Of a stretch of 64,000 nucleotides of DNA, positions 36,221-44,337 are shown piece after piece; position 1 is the first letter of the stretch; every line of letters begins with the position of its first letter. The DNA lies in assembly GCA_965206195.1 (NCBI GenBank), contig CBDBIZ010000011.1:124001-188000 (forward strand). Direction: 5' to 3'. The notes under the pieces are model-generated. The model searched no databases. It was not told the origin of the DNA and saw only the letters and a list, made by a program, of their open reading frames with translations. Origin of the DNA: JAAOIF01 sp965206195 (GTDB lineage Bacteria; Pseudomonadota; Gammaproteobacteria; PS1; Pseudothioglobaceae). Made by a program: the position numbers and the translations under genes.

Positions 36221-36334
36221 ATCATTTGCATCAAATAAATTTGAGTAGCGATATTATAAGCCAAGTTGTTTGTCTAAACGTAACTTATGGCGTGCGTATA
36301 TAATGTTATTTAGCTTTTTTTCCTATCTATAATA

Positions 36335-37249
36335 ATGGATAAAACCGTGGTATTTTTAATGGGGCCTAGTGCCTCAGGCAAAACCGATTTGGCAATCCAA
36401 CTCGCCCAAGTGCTTAAAGCTCGACTAATTAGTGTTGATTCTGCACTAATTTACCAAGGCATGGACATTGGCACAGCCAAGCCCAGCGCACAAACCCTCG
36501 CACAATATCCACATTATTTAATTGATATTTGCACCCCAGAACAAAGTTACTCGGCGTATGATTTCATCCAAGCTGCCAAAGCGCAAATACAACTGGCGTT
36601 TGATAACCAACAAGTGCCTATCTTAGTTGGTGGCACAGCATTTTATTTTCATGCCTTAGAGTTTGGTCTGTCTAATCTGCCCGCATCCACAGTTAAATCA
36701 AAGGCTAAATTCAATCAACTGCTCGCTGACCAAGGCACTACTGGATTGTACCAATATTTAAAAATAATCGATATCGAAGCAGCTAATCGCATTCATCCAA
36801 ATGATTCGCAACGAATTATGCGCGCACTTGAAGTTTTTGAACTTAGCGGGCAAACTCTCAGCACACTACAAGGCAATAAAAGCCCAGGACTTAAATACCC
36901 AATCAAAAAAATCATCCTGATACCGAATAGGGCTGAGTTGCACCAAAGAATTGAAGCACGATTTTTAACCATGATGAATAATGGCTTTTTAGCAGAAGTC
37001 TCTCGCCTTCAGAAAAACCCAAACCTACATAAGGACCTACCCTCAATGCGCTGTGTGGGTTATCGCCAAGCCTGGCAATACCTAGCAGGAGAAATTGATA
37101 AAAACACCCTAATTGAAAAAGCCATCATTGCCACTAGGCAGTTGTGCAGACGCCAAAGCACTTGGTTTAAGAGGCAAAATAACGCGCTGATATTAACACA
37201 AAATATGCAAAACGTGCAAAAATCACTGGATTTTATGCAAAACATTTAG
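36335..37249 (+). CDS. miaA: tRNA dimethylallyltransferase
   Basis: 304 residues. The P-loop GPSASGKTDLA is at about 10-20, VDSALIYQGMDIGTAKPS follows, then VGGTAFYFHAL, and the C-terminal RQLCRRQSTWFKRQ tail binds tRNA. It adds an isopentenyl group to A37 of tRNAs that read codons starting with U. It stands alone, divergent from the reductase gene, with a TATAAT-like box about 30 bases before the ATG. Confidence 0.97.
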   Translation: MDKTVVFLMGPSASGKTDLAIQLAQVLKARLISVDSALIYQGMDIGTAKPSAQTLAQYPHYLIDICTPEQSYSAYDFIQAAKAQIQLAFDNQQVPILVGGTAFYFHALEFGLSNLPASTVKSKAKFNQLLADQGTTGLYQYLKIIDIEAANRIHPNDSQRIMRALEVFELSGQTLSTLQGNKSPGLKYPIKKIILIPNRAELHQRIEARFLTMMNNGFLAEVSRLQKNPNLHKDLPSMRCVGYRQAWQYLAGEIDKNTLIEKAIIATRQLCRRQSTWFKRQNNALILTQNMQNVQKSLDFMQNI

Positions 37250-37364
37250 CCTTTAGGGCAAGTCAAATAATCACCCTAATCATTTAATCACACTAACCCT
37301 AATTATTACTCTGAAGTTCCCCCAAAAAACTGGACACTAAATTATAACAATTTAGGAGTCCAAA

Positions 37365-37691
37365 ATGACCATAAAGAAACAAAAATTCACCAAAACCTTT
37401 AAACTAGAAGCCCTGCATTTAGCAAACCAGCCTAATACCTCTGTAGCGCAACTTGCAAGAGATTTAGGTATTCGCCGTAATATGATCTATAAATGGAGGG
37501 AGCAGTTGAATAAAAAACAAGACAAAGCCTTTAAAAGAACCGCTGATAACACCAATACACCCCATCACAAAGCAACACATGCTGAATTACTAAAACAAAA
37601 TAAACAACTAGAAAAAGACCTAAAGCTTGCACAAATGGAGGTAGAAATCCTAAAAAAGGCCAAGGTCTACTTCAAAAGCCAAAACACTTAA
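37365..37691 (+). CDS. IS3-family transposase OrfA
   Basis: 108 residues. A helix-turn-helix (LARDLGIRRNMIYKWREQL, about 28-46) binds the inverted repeats, and a leucine-zipper-like coiled coil (HAELLKQNKQLEKDLKLAQMEVEILKK) lies near the end. The codons CTA AAA AAG at 37650-37658 form an A6G slip site; a -1 shift there opens into the orfB frame to make the OrfAB transposase. Confidence 0.93.
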   Translation: MTIKKQKFTKTFKLEALHLANQPNTSVAQLARDLGIRRNMIYKWREQLNKKQDKAFKRTADNTNTPHHKATHAELLKQNKQLEKDLKLAQMEVEILKKAKVYFKSQNT

Positions 37692-37738
37692 GGTTTAAGT
37701 TTATTGCCACTGAGGCAACAAACTATCCAATCACTGTT

Positions 37739-38560
37739 TTGTGTGGGTGTATGCAAGTATCCAAAAGTGGATACTACTATTGGAAAAATACACCACAAAG
37801 CCCAAGAAGTAGGCAAAACGATAAGATTTTACTAAAGATAATCCAAGCCTTTAAACATAGTAGAAAAACCTATGGATCACCTAGGATTTACGCAGAACTA
37901 AAAGCACAAGGCGTCAAAGCGAGCTTAAATAGAATTGCAAGACTCATGCATAAAAATGGCATTCACGCCCATTTTAGCATTCGTCATAAGAGAGTTAAAA
38001 CACCTAGAAACAATGTCAATTTTGCCCATAACATTTTAAACAGAGAATTTGCTGCAACAACACCTAATACCAAGTGGGTTAGTGACACCACTTTTGTCTG
38101 GACAAGTCAAGGCTGGTTATATTTAGCAACAATCGTTGATTTATATTCTCGTAAGGTTGTTGGTTGGGCAATAAGTGCTAGTAATGACACCCAACTGGTT
38201 ATTAACGCACTGTCAATGGCAATCAATAACAAATCAAGACAACAAGCCGTGTTACTACATTCTGACCAAGGATCAACTTATAGAGCCTATGAATACATCA
38301 CACTATTCAAAGCAAATAATATTACCCAAAGCATGAGTAGAAAGGGTGAATGCCATGATAATGCAGTTGCTGAGAGCTTTTTTAACACCCTGAAAACAGA
38401 GTTAATTAATCAACAAACCTATCAAACTAGGCGAGAAGCAAGCAGTGCTATCTTTGAATACATTGAAGTGTTTTATAACAAAATCAGACGACATTCAACG
38501 ATTGGTTATTACTCACCTAGTGATTATGAAAAGAGGTTTTATTGCAATAACACTCCCTAA
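37739..38560 (+). CDS. IS3-family transposase OrfB (DDE integrase domain)
   Basis: 273 residues from the ATG used here, but the frame is open back to the slip site at 37652-37658 (reading ...HLRFKFIATEATNYPITVLCG), so the real product is probably the OrfAB fusion. The catalytic acids are Asp in VSDTTF, Asp in HSDQGS and Glu in VAESFF. The HTH_21-like region YGSPRIYAELKAQG precedes them. All three residues are present, so the enzyme looks functional. Confidence 0.93.
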   Translation: MCGCMQVSKSGYYYWKNTPQSPRSRQNDKILLKIIQAFKHSRKTYGSPRIYAELKAQGVKASLNRIARLMHKNGIHAHFSIRHKRVKTPRNNVNFAHNILNREFAATTPNTKWVSDTTFVWTSQGWLYLATIVDLYSRKVVGWAISASNDTQLVINALSMAINNKSRQQAVLLHSDQGSTYRAYEYITLFKANNITQSMSRKGECHDNAVAESFFNTLKTELINQQTYQTRREASSAIFEYIEVFYNKIRRHSTIGYYSPSDYEKRFYCNNTP

Positions 38561-38828
38561 TTTAATATTAAGCCTTTAAGACTTAAATTAGGGCTTGGAA
38601 CAAGTTCCAAGTTGGGGCTTTGCCCCAAACCTAGAGAAAACCATTCAATTAAAAAAACAATGGGAATTTAATAAAAAAATAGGCTTATAATTTATTGGGA
38701 CGGTGTCCAGTCAAGTGGGGGAAGCGCACTCTGACCCTAATTATTGCTAATTATTGAGAATATGATTGGTCGGCGTGGCGTTCTTTGGGTGTTTATGTCT
38801 TTTGGGTAAGAATGAATTGTTAGGTATT

Positions 38829-39209
38829 TTATTTTACTATAGACATTGCTATATTTGGACTTTCAGGGTTTACTGTTAACATTTGTTTTGCTGGTGATAT
38901 TAAAACATCCATATCTTCCATTGGCACCGCTCCTAATAACACCTCATCCCCCATAACTAATGCACCAGTGAAACAGGCTCTATTTTCAAATTTAACTATT
39001 AAAGGCCCCATGTACGGTACCAAATGTTTTCTACCATCAGCCGTTACAACTTCTCGCTTGTATAACTCTTCTAGCTCAAGTTGAATTGCTACATGTTCTG
39101 GAACACACAAATGCAAGGCGCCTGTATCAACGAGGGAATTGACCAGCATTGGCTTGTTTTCCACTATTTTTGGATTTGAAAGCCCTATTTCGGCATATAC
39201 TAAACCCAT
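38829..39209 (-). CDS. Retropepsin-like (clan AA) aspartic protease
   Basis: 126 residues with a clear ribosome site (GGAG, five bases before the ATG). The active-site motif LVDTGA is at about 26-31, and a second hydrophobic motif (VLLGAVPMEDMDVLIS) follows, as in single-domain clan AA proteases that act as dimers. Targets of such bacterial proteins are mostly unknown. It has no operon partner and sits just beyond the IS3 element, near the HicB antitoxin, in what looks like an accessory patch. Confidence 0.85.
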   Translation of the reverse strand: MGLVYAEIGLSNPKIVENKPMLVNSLVDTGALHLCVPEHVAIQLELEELYKREVVTADGRKHLVPYMGPLIVKFENRACFTGALVMGDEVLLGAVPMEDMDVLISPAKQMLTVNPESPNIAMSIVK

Positions 39210-39292
39210 ATTTACTCCATTATAATTAAAGATTATTATTCTCTTTTAAATTTATATTTACCAAAGCCTTGTTTTTATGGATTTTAATTTTT

Positions 39293-39554
39293 TTAGTGCA
39301 CGTGGTTGTCTTGTTTGGTTTGTTTATCGCCAATAATAAAGAAAATATTATACACCATTAAAATAATACCTAGCGCAAAAGCACCTTGAATAATGGTTTG
39401 TTCTGTCTGTTTTATTATCTCATTTTTTTAAAACTTGATACGCCGTAAGCTCACTAATGCCATAAATAACAGTAAAAACCAATTGCAGAAAAAATATTAC
39501 CTCTTTGTCACACTCGTTCCCAAGGCTTTGTTTGGGAACGAGAATTTTGCTCAC
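39293..39554 (-). pseudogene. Frameshifted two-helix membrane protein, probably decayed
   Basis: From a GTG at 39554 the frame reads MSKILVPKQSLGNE, then a membrane-like helix (VIFFLQLVFTVIYGISELTAY), and stops at a run of seven A. One base fewer would join it to a second helix (IIQGAFALGIILMVYNIFFIIG) ending DNHVH at 39293. Both halves look like membrane protein, so an indel in the A-run is likely. The start region is the palindromic repeat at 39513-39542, so the true N-terminus may be lost. Family not recognised. This frame fills most of 39210-39559. Confidence 0.35.
39513..39542. repeat. Palindromic repeat CTCGTTCCCAA
   Basis: CTCGTTCCCAA and TTGGGAACGAG are perfect complements around GGCTTTG, giving a strong hairpin in DNA or RNA. 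It resembles a widespread small palindrome (GTTCCCAAGC...GGGAAC) that I recall from many bacterial genomes. Only one copy is in the window. Confidence 0.6.
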
Positions 39555-39559
39555 AGTGA

Positions 39560-39943
39560 TTAGAATTGTTCAACCAATTGACGAACCATACCAGAGCGTG
39601 AAGTATGTTGATTATCAGCTAATGTATCCAACTTGGTTAAAATATTTGTCGGTATGGTGATATTCACCCGTTGCAACTTAGTTGAAATTTTATCCGTATT
39701 AATTTCAAACCACATCCAAACACCTTGATGGTCAAAATCTGACAATTCTTGTGCCTCACTAAGTGTCAACGGTATTGGTAAATCAAACTCTTCATCATCA
39801 AAATGTAGTTCAACTGCCTCTTGTAGGGTAACATTTAAATCCTGCTCATTGTCTACTGCACTAAAACACCCAGAAAAATCAGGCAATACAACACTAGTTG
39901 CATATGTGGCGTCCCCTGCTTCAACATAAGCTAAATATCTCAT
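39560..39943 (-). CDS. HicB-family antitoxin
   Basis: 127 residues from the ATG at 39943, chosen because GGAGG lies five bases upstream; the frame is open to 39955. The HicB fold is seen in YLAYVEAGDATYATSVVLPDFSGCFSAVDNEQDLNVTLQEAVELH, and a C-terminal ribbon-helix-helix (RVNITIPTNILTKLDTLADNQHTSRSGMVRQL) would bind its operator. Normally it neutralises the HicA RNase. The hicA frame directly upstream overlaps by one base but appears to lack a start codon. Confidence 0.9.
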   Translation of the reverse strand: MRYLAYVEAGDATYATSVVLPDFSGCFSAVDNEQDLNVTLQEAVELHFDDEEFDLPIPLTLSEAQELSDFDHQGVWMWFEINTDKISTKLQRVNITIPTNILTKLDTLADNQHTSRSGMVRQLVEQF

Positions 39944-40125
39944 CACTGCCTCCATCGTGCTGGTTTAAAAATACTATCTAATGTAGCAGGTCGCAAATCT
40001 TTACGCAGATATGGCACAATTACATGACCTTGCTTAGTTGGATGCTTAAATTTTTCATACCCACCTTTATCGCCAACTTTAATCCATCCATCTTTTTTAA
40101 GCCTTTTTAATAACTTCTTTGCTTG
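39943..40125 (-). pseudogene. HicA-like toxin without a start codon
   Basis: The frame reads KKLLKRLKKDGWIKVGDKGG, then FKHPTKQGHVIVPYLRKDLRPATLDSIF, which matches HicA (double-stranded RNA-binding fold, DGW, FKHP and VIVP motifs). The usual catalytic His before FKHP is replaced: GGYEKFKHP stands where families have GSHHQFKHP, so that residue is missing. The stop TAA at 40126-40128 immediately precedes the open stretch and no ATG, GTG or TTG follows near it. The toxin is probably inactive. Confidence 0.7.
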
Positions 40126-40129
40126 TTAC

Positions 40130-40151
40130 AGTGTGTAATTGTAGTACACAC
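40130..40151. other. Small hairpin upstream of hicA remnant
   Basis: GTGTGTA pairs with TACACAC around ATTGTAG. It could be the HicB operator, since these antitoxins bind inverted repeats before the toxin gene. That role is a guess. Confidence 0.3.
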
Positions 40152-40208
40152 CAATTAACAGCTAGTTTTTAAATTTTTTGTTTTTGTTATCTTAACTTTT
40201 AACAGGCG

Positions 40209-40243
40209 AAAAAAAACCCAGACTAAAAAAGTCTGGGTTTTTT
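40209..40243. terminator. Bidirectional terminator between the porin and hicAB
   Basis: AACCCAGACT pairs perfectly with AGTCTGGGTT around AAAAA, with A-runs before and T-runs after, so it can end transcription on both strands. It lies about 55 bases after the porin stop. Confidence 0.92.
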
Positions 40244-40297
40244 GAATTTTTTAAACGCAGTTTAATCCATCAAACCACGTTTAAACTTGGTACAAAC

Positions 40298-41557
40298 TTA
40301 GAACTTAACAGAAATCTTGGCACCTGCTGTAGTAACATCTTCGTACTCACCAATTGAGAATCTGATGTCAGAGCCTTTGCCTAAAGGACGAGTTACAATG
40401 ACATCCCAGAAAGTACCATCAGGATCATCAGCAAAATCATCAATGTCTACTTCTAAATTACCAACAACACCCTGAACGCCCATGCCTGCTACTTTTATAT
40501 CAGCACGCACACCGTAAGCAGTATCTTTAGAACCAGCGTTACCAAAGTTACCAATCGCAGTAGCACCGTTACCACCTGGGGCAGTACCTAGCAAAGACGC
40601 ACCAAATAGGGCAAACTTATTACCACTACCAGTGATACCAGCAACCCCTTCTTCACTTTGAGCCCAAGCAACATGCCAAGTGACATCAGCTAACTTGGTC
40701 CACAGGTGAACCACTGCTGCGTCAGCATCATCAGTCACATTAGCATCATCACGCGTATCGTTGTTACCTGCAAAGTATTCAGCGGCAACACCAACTGAAC
40801 CAACCTTACCTTTAATAGCAACATCAAAGTAATCACCTTCTGCTACAGCACCTAAACCACTAGGGCCATCAGCTACGACAAAGTTACCAGTTCCGTCGAT
40901 AGAAAAACTATTAGCTATGCGGGGGGTACCATCAAGACTTACCGCTGAGTTGTACTCAAAATCAACGGCAAAATCACCAACCTTACCTTTAGCAGAAAAT
41001 ACACTAGAAGAGCTATCAGAACCCGTCTCGAAGGCTAATTTCCAGCCCTGGACTTTGGTACTAAACTCAATTCTATCGGCATCAGCCTTACCCTTACGAG
41101 CCACCCCTAAACCTGTGGTATCCCACCAGTCGCCTGCTTTAATGTCTAAGGCACCGATTTTAGTGGTTAGGTATAAATAGTCGGTATTAAATTGTGCGCT
41201 TTTATTATCACCAGAAATACCTGTATCTGAACCAGCAGCACCAGCATCGAATGAGTCTTCAGATGCACGATTACCACCAGATACACGAGTTCTACCATCA
41301 TTACGCAAGCCTAGCTTGATTGTGGTGTCACCTGCTTTACCAGTCACGTGCAAGCGTACACGTTGTTGTGATATATTATTGCTACTGCTAGGTACATTAC
41401 CATCAGTTAGACCTCTAAACAAACCGTTGTTAGAATCTGCATCAATATTTGCATATTGATACCAGGCATCACCTTTGATTGAAATATCAGCCACTGCCGT
41501 TGTAACGGCTACTGACATTGTTGCTGCGACTGCAGCAATTAATAGTTGTTTTTTCAT
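40298..41557 (-). CDS. Outer-membrane porin
   Basis: 419 residues from the ATG at 41557, with GGAG nine to twelve bases upstream; the longer frame begins at a TTG. The signal peptide MKKQLLIAAVAATMSVAVTTAVA is followed by alternating beta-strand sequence typical of general porins (ISIKGDAWYQYAN, SQQRVRLHVTGKAG) and ends with an aromatic residue (AGAKISVKF), the BamA recognition end. Strong promoter and a long leader suggest high expression. Pore selectivity cannot be read from sequence. Confidence 0.9.
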   Translation of the reverse strand: MKKQLLIAAVAATMSVAVTTAVADISIKGDAWYQYANIDADSNNGLFRGLTDGNVPSSSNNISQQRVRLHVTGKAGDTTIKLGLRNDGRTRVSGGNRASEDSFDAGAAGSDTGISGDNKSAQFNTDYLYLTTKIGALDIKAGDWWDTTGLGVARKGKADADRIEFSTKVQGWKLAFETGSDSSSSVFSAKGKVGDFAVDFEYNSAVSLDGTPRIANSFSIDGTGNFVVADGPSGLGAVAEGDYFDVAIKGKVGSVGVAAEYFAGNNDTRDDANVTDDADAAVVHLWTKLADVTWHVAWAQSEEGVAGITGSGNKFALFGASLLGTAPGGNGATAIGNFGNAGSKDTAYGVRADIKVAGMGVQGVVGNLEVDIDDFADDPDGTFWDVIVTRPLGKGSDIRFSIGEYEDVTTAGAKISVKF

Positions 41558-41597
41558 TTTTTTTGTCTCCAAAAATTTAAAAAGCTTTAAAAGTTAA

Positions 41598-41627
41598 ATC
41601 AAACATTATCACTATCAATAATGTTTG
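41598..41627 (-). promoter_or_regulatory. Hairpin in the porin leader
   Basis: TCAAACATTAT pairs perfectly with ATAATGTTTGA (11 bp) around CACTATCA. It lies about 40 bases before the porin ATG inside a leader of roughly 140 bases. It could stabilise the mRNA or be a target for control. No T-run follows, so it is not an obvious attenuator. Confidence 0.55.
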
Positions 41628-41705
41628 ACTCTCATGCTTCGCGTTGTACATATTAGTTGTATATATTAAACGACAAACTAATGATACTTGGCAAAGATGT
41701 CACAA

Positions 41706-41733
41706 ATTATACAGCGTTGTTTTAAAGTGTCAA
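41706..41733 (-). promoter_or_regulatory. Consensus sigma-70 promoter of the porin
   Basis: On the minus strand, TTGACA (41733-41728), a 16-base spacer and TATAAT (41711-41706): both boxes are perfect consensus. The leader to the porin ATG is about 140 bases. Confidence 0.85.
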
Positions 41734-41807
41734 CACTTTTTTGTAAAAAAAATACAAAAAGTAGTATTTTTGCAAAAACGCCATCAATATTTAACTAAAT
41801 AAGTAGT

Positions 41808-42002
41808 TTATACTTTGCTAAGTGTGGTATTTAACAGGCTAAAAGTATAAGCAAAAGCCGCTGCACCGGCTATATATAAGCCTGTTGTTAAATACTTTAA
41901 CTGCCAAATATGGTTATGCTCTGAAATTACCTGTGCTGCTTTTCTAGCTTTTTGTTCGTCTGCACCTGCAGAAATCAATACATCGTAGACTTCAATTATC
42001 AT
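41808..42002 (-). CDS. Small membrane protein, unknown function
   Basis: 64 residues: an N-terminal helical part (VYDVLISAGADEQKARKAAQVISEHN) and one hydrophobic segment at about 38-56. It lies 18 bases after the mgtE stop in the same direction. The N-terminal half resembles small helical proteins with a tail anchor that I cannot name. The ribosome site is weak. Confidence 0.55.
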   Translation of the reverse strand: MIIEVYDVLISAGADEQKARKAAQVISEHNHIWQLKYLTTGLYIAGAAAFAYTFSLLNTTLSKV

Positions 42003-42020
42003 TGTTCATGTTATTTTGTT

Positions 42021-43376
42021 TTAACTAATAACAATTGCTGCCAAGCCTAAAAACGCCACAAAACCCACCACATCGGTAATGGTGGTTAAAATCACCCCGC
42101 CTGCCAGTGCAGGGTCGATTTTGAGTTTAATTAACAAGGTTGGCAAAAATGCACCTGAAAACGCTGCAAAAATCAAATTCACCACCACTGCTAATGCAAT
42201 AATAGCGCTAAGTGTCAAATCTGCAAACCAAAAGTAGGTCGCCACACCAATCACCAACGCCCAAACAATGCCATTTAAAAAGCCAATTGCTACTTCTTTA
42301 GTCATTAAAACTTTAAGATTAGAGTGGGTAATTCTGCCAGTAGCAATGCTGCGAGTCACCAAAATTAGCGTTTGCATGCCAGCAATACCCCCCATAGAGG
42401 CGACCACTGGCATGAGAATAGCCAGGGCGATCTTTTGTTGCAAAGTGGCTTCAAATAATCCAATAAAAAACACCGCAATAAAAGCAGTAATCAGATTCAC
42501 CCCAAGCCAAATGCTACGGCGCTTGGTGCTTTCAATCACTGGTGCAAAAACGTCATCTGCTTCGTCCAAACCTGCCATTGACATGATCAAATGCTCCGCT
42601 TCATCACGAATTACATCAACCACATCATCAATGGTAATGCGCCCAATCAACTGATTATTTTCATCCACCACAGGTGCGGAAACCAGATTACGTTGTTCAA
42701 ACAAACTGGCAACTTCACGCGCAGAAGCATTGGCTTTAATCGCCTTTGAGTTGTTGTTCATCAGCGTCTGGATTTGCTGGTCTGGCTCATGGGTTAATAG
42801 TGCGGAAATATACACCGAGCCTAGATATTTAAATGCCCTATCCACCACAAACACTTGGTCGGTATCGGTTGGCATGGCTTTGAGCAGGCGCAAATAGCGC
42901 ACCACAATACGTACGCTGACATCAGCACGAACGGTAATAGTATCAATATTCATCAGCCCGCCCGCGCTGTCTTGTGGATAAGACAGTGCTTGCTTGAGAT
43001 AATTTCGATGCCGATAATCAAGCGTGTGCAACAAATTGTGCACGGCTGATTCTGGCAAGCTGGGGACAATATCTGCCAAATCATCGGTATCCATGCCCTC
43101 AGTTGCTTGCACAATAGCACTTATATCCATTTCGCCAAGCAACTGAGATTGCACATCTTCACTCAAATCTTTAAGAATATTGCCCTGGGTTTGAGCATCA
43201 ATATTGAGCCAAAGCTGGACTCTATGTTTGGGTGGAATAGCCTCTAATAGGCGAGCGATTTCAGCTGAGTGCAGTGCACCAAGCTGGCTAGTGGCCTGTT
43301 CGTACAAAGATTGCTCCAAATTGTTTATCAATCTTTGCAGGTGATCTTCAAAAGAAGTTTGTGCAACTTCTGACAT
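42021..43376 (-). CDS. mgtE: Magnesium transporter MgtE
   Basis: 451 residues with AAAGGAAC before the ATG. An N-terminal helical domain (about 20-125) is followed by two CBS domains (about 130-260, with YPQDSAGGLMN and RNLVSAPVVDENNQLIGRITIDDVVD), which sense Mg2+. Five membrane helices follow, with PVVASMGGIAGMQTLIL and the C-terminal pore region. The protein gates Mg2+ entry across the inner membrane. Confidence 0.96.
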   Translation of the reverse strand: MSEVAQTSFEDHLQRLINNLEQSLYEQATSQLGALHSAEIARLLEAIPPKHRVQLWLNIDAQTQGNILKDLSEDVQSQLLGEMDISAIVQATEGMDTDDLADIVPSLPESAVHNLLHTLDYRHRNYLKQALSYPQDSAGGLMNIDTITVRADVSVRIVVRYLRLLKAMPTDTDQVFVVDRAFKYLGSVYISALLTHEPDQQIQTLMNNNSKAIKANASAREVASLFEQRNLVSAPVVDENNQLIGRITIDDVVDVIRDEAEHLIMSMAGLDEADDVFAPVIESTKRRSIWLGVNLITAFIAVFFIGLFEATLQQKIALAILMPVVASMGGIAGMQTLILVTRSIATGRITHSNLKVLMTKEVAIGFLNGIVWALVIGVATYFWFADLTLSAIIALAVVVNLIFAAFSGAFLPTLLIKLKIDPALAGGVILTTITDVVGFVAFLGLAAIVIS

Positions 43377-43423
43377 GGGTGTTCCTTTAAAAAAACAACC
43401 TATAGCTTGATGGCTCCTAAGCG

Positions 43424-43720
43424 CTAATTTTTTCTATGGTCGTTTAATTTTTCTTTGTGTTTTCTAATTTGTGCATCCAACTTATTAACCAGTTGGTCAA
43501 TTGAAGCATACATATCTTTACTTTGCGCTTTGGCAAATAAATCTGCCCCACTAACATGTATTCGCGCTTCGGCTTTTTGCACATTTTTTTCAACTGCTAA
43601 AATCATGTTGATGTTAATCAAATGATCGAAGTGGTGTTTAATTTTAGATAGTTTTTCAAATGAATGTTGCTTGATTGCCTCAGTGATGTCGAGATGGTGA
43701 CCAGAAATATTTAATTGCAT
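43424..43720 (-). CDS. hpf: Ribosome hibernation promoting factor, short form
   Basis: 98 residues, the short HPF/YfiA type. Motifs: MQLNISGHHLDITEAI, ARIHVSGADLFAKAQSKDMYASIDQLVNKLDAQIRKHKEK. It binds the 30S subunit and helps store inactive ribosomes. AAGGAG sits before its ATG. rpoN and PTS genes, its common neighbours, are absent. Confidence 0.94.
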   Translation of the reverse strand: MQLNISGHHLDITEAIKQHSFEKLSKIKHHFDHLININMILAVEKNVQKAEARIHVSGADLFAKAQSKDMYASIDQLVNKLDAQIRKHKEKLNDHRKN

Positions 43721-43888
43721 AAACGCTCCTTATAAGTTAAAAAAAATAATACCACTCTATTGTGGCACAAACCCATTTAAAATGTAGAGTATTTATTATA
43801 ATTTAAGCAAAATAATAATTCTATCAACCTTATTTTATGGTTATAATTAACCTTTTATAGAATTGTTATATATTTAGGAGATTAACAA

Positions 43889-44089
43889 ATGGATGCAGTT
43901 AGCCAAGAAAATAACGAATTAAGCATAAAAAAAATTGCACTACAAAAGGCTTTTAATGAATACAATGAAACCAATGGTTTTTCGTATGAAGAATGGGTTA
44001 ATCCACCTGCAGGTCATTTTTACGAGGGCTATAAAAGAGAGTTAGACGAAATTAACGCCCAAATAGCGCCACCGCTACAATATCAATAA
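43889..44089 (+). CDS. Small hypothetical protein
   Basis: 66 residues with a good ribosome site (AGGAG, eight bases before the ATG). Mostly helical and charged, with NGFSYEEWVNPPAGHFYEGYKREL in the middle; no membrane segment or signal. I do not recognise it. It is divergent from hpf and followed by a possible weak hairpin and repeat copy 3. Confidence 0.6.
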   Translation: MDAVSQENNELSIKKIALQKAFNEYNETNGFSYEEWVNPPAGHFYEGYKRELDEINAQIAPPLQYQ

Positions 44090-44171
44090 TAGTCAATACC
44101 TATTTTCGGCAACAAAGGCTCCGTTTTGGGGCTTTTTGCTTTTTTAGGGAAAAATTTATGTCTTATTTAGA

Positions 44172-44332
44172 AAGATCTTTGCATAAATATGAATAATTAC
44201 CAAAACACCATCTTCCATCAACTTGAAAATTTTTTAAAAACACCCTTAGCCCTGCTAGGAATGAATTTAAAAAATCCCCAACTTAATAAAATCTGTCATT
44301 TTGTTAATCATCCCTATTTATGCAAAGGTCTT
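44172..44332 (+). repeat. Start-codon repeat element, copy 3
   Basis: 161 bp with ends AAGATCTTTGCATAAATA and its near-complement. The internal stem is ATTTTTTAAA with its complement around the TAGCCCTGCTAGGA loop, and the second hairpin is AATAAAAT-CTGTC-ATTTTGTT. The sequence TCTTATTTA occurs on the left border and again across the right border, consistent with a target duplication inside the original argD start (ATG TCT TAT TTA ATG). Confidence 0.85.
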
Positions 44333-44337
44333 ATTTA

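Larger units (their letters stand above)
37312..38728 (+). mobile_element. Complete IS3-family insertion sequence
   Basis: 1417 bp with ends TG...CA. The left inverted repeat begins TGAAGTTCCCCCA and the right one, read inward, TGCGCTTCCCCCA; both continue to CTGGACAC. A 3-bp target duplication CTC flanks it (37309-37311 and 38729-38731). It carries orfA and orfB joined by a frameshift site. Downstream of orfB a hairpin TTGGGGC-TTT-GCCCCAA is visible. The target repeat and open frames suggest a recent, possibly active insertion. Confidence 0.93.

Noticed and set aside
2757..44332. CRISPR array from the spaced ~160-bp repeats
   Set aside because: Copies are tens of kb apart, have inverted ends and border duplications, and no cas gene is present.
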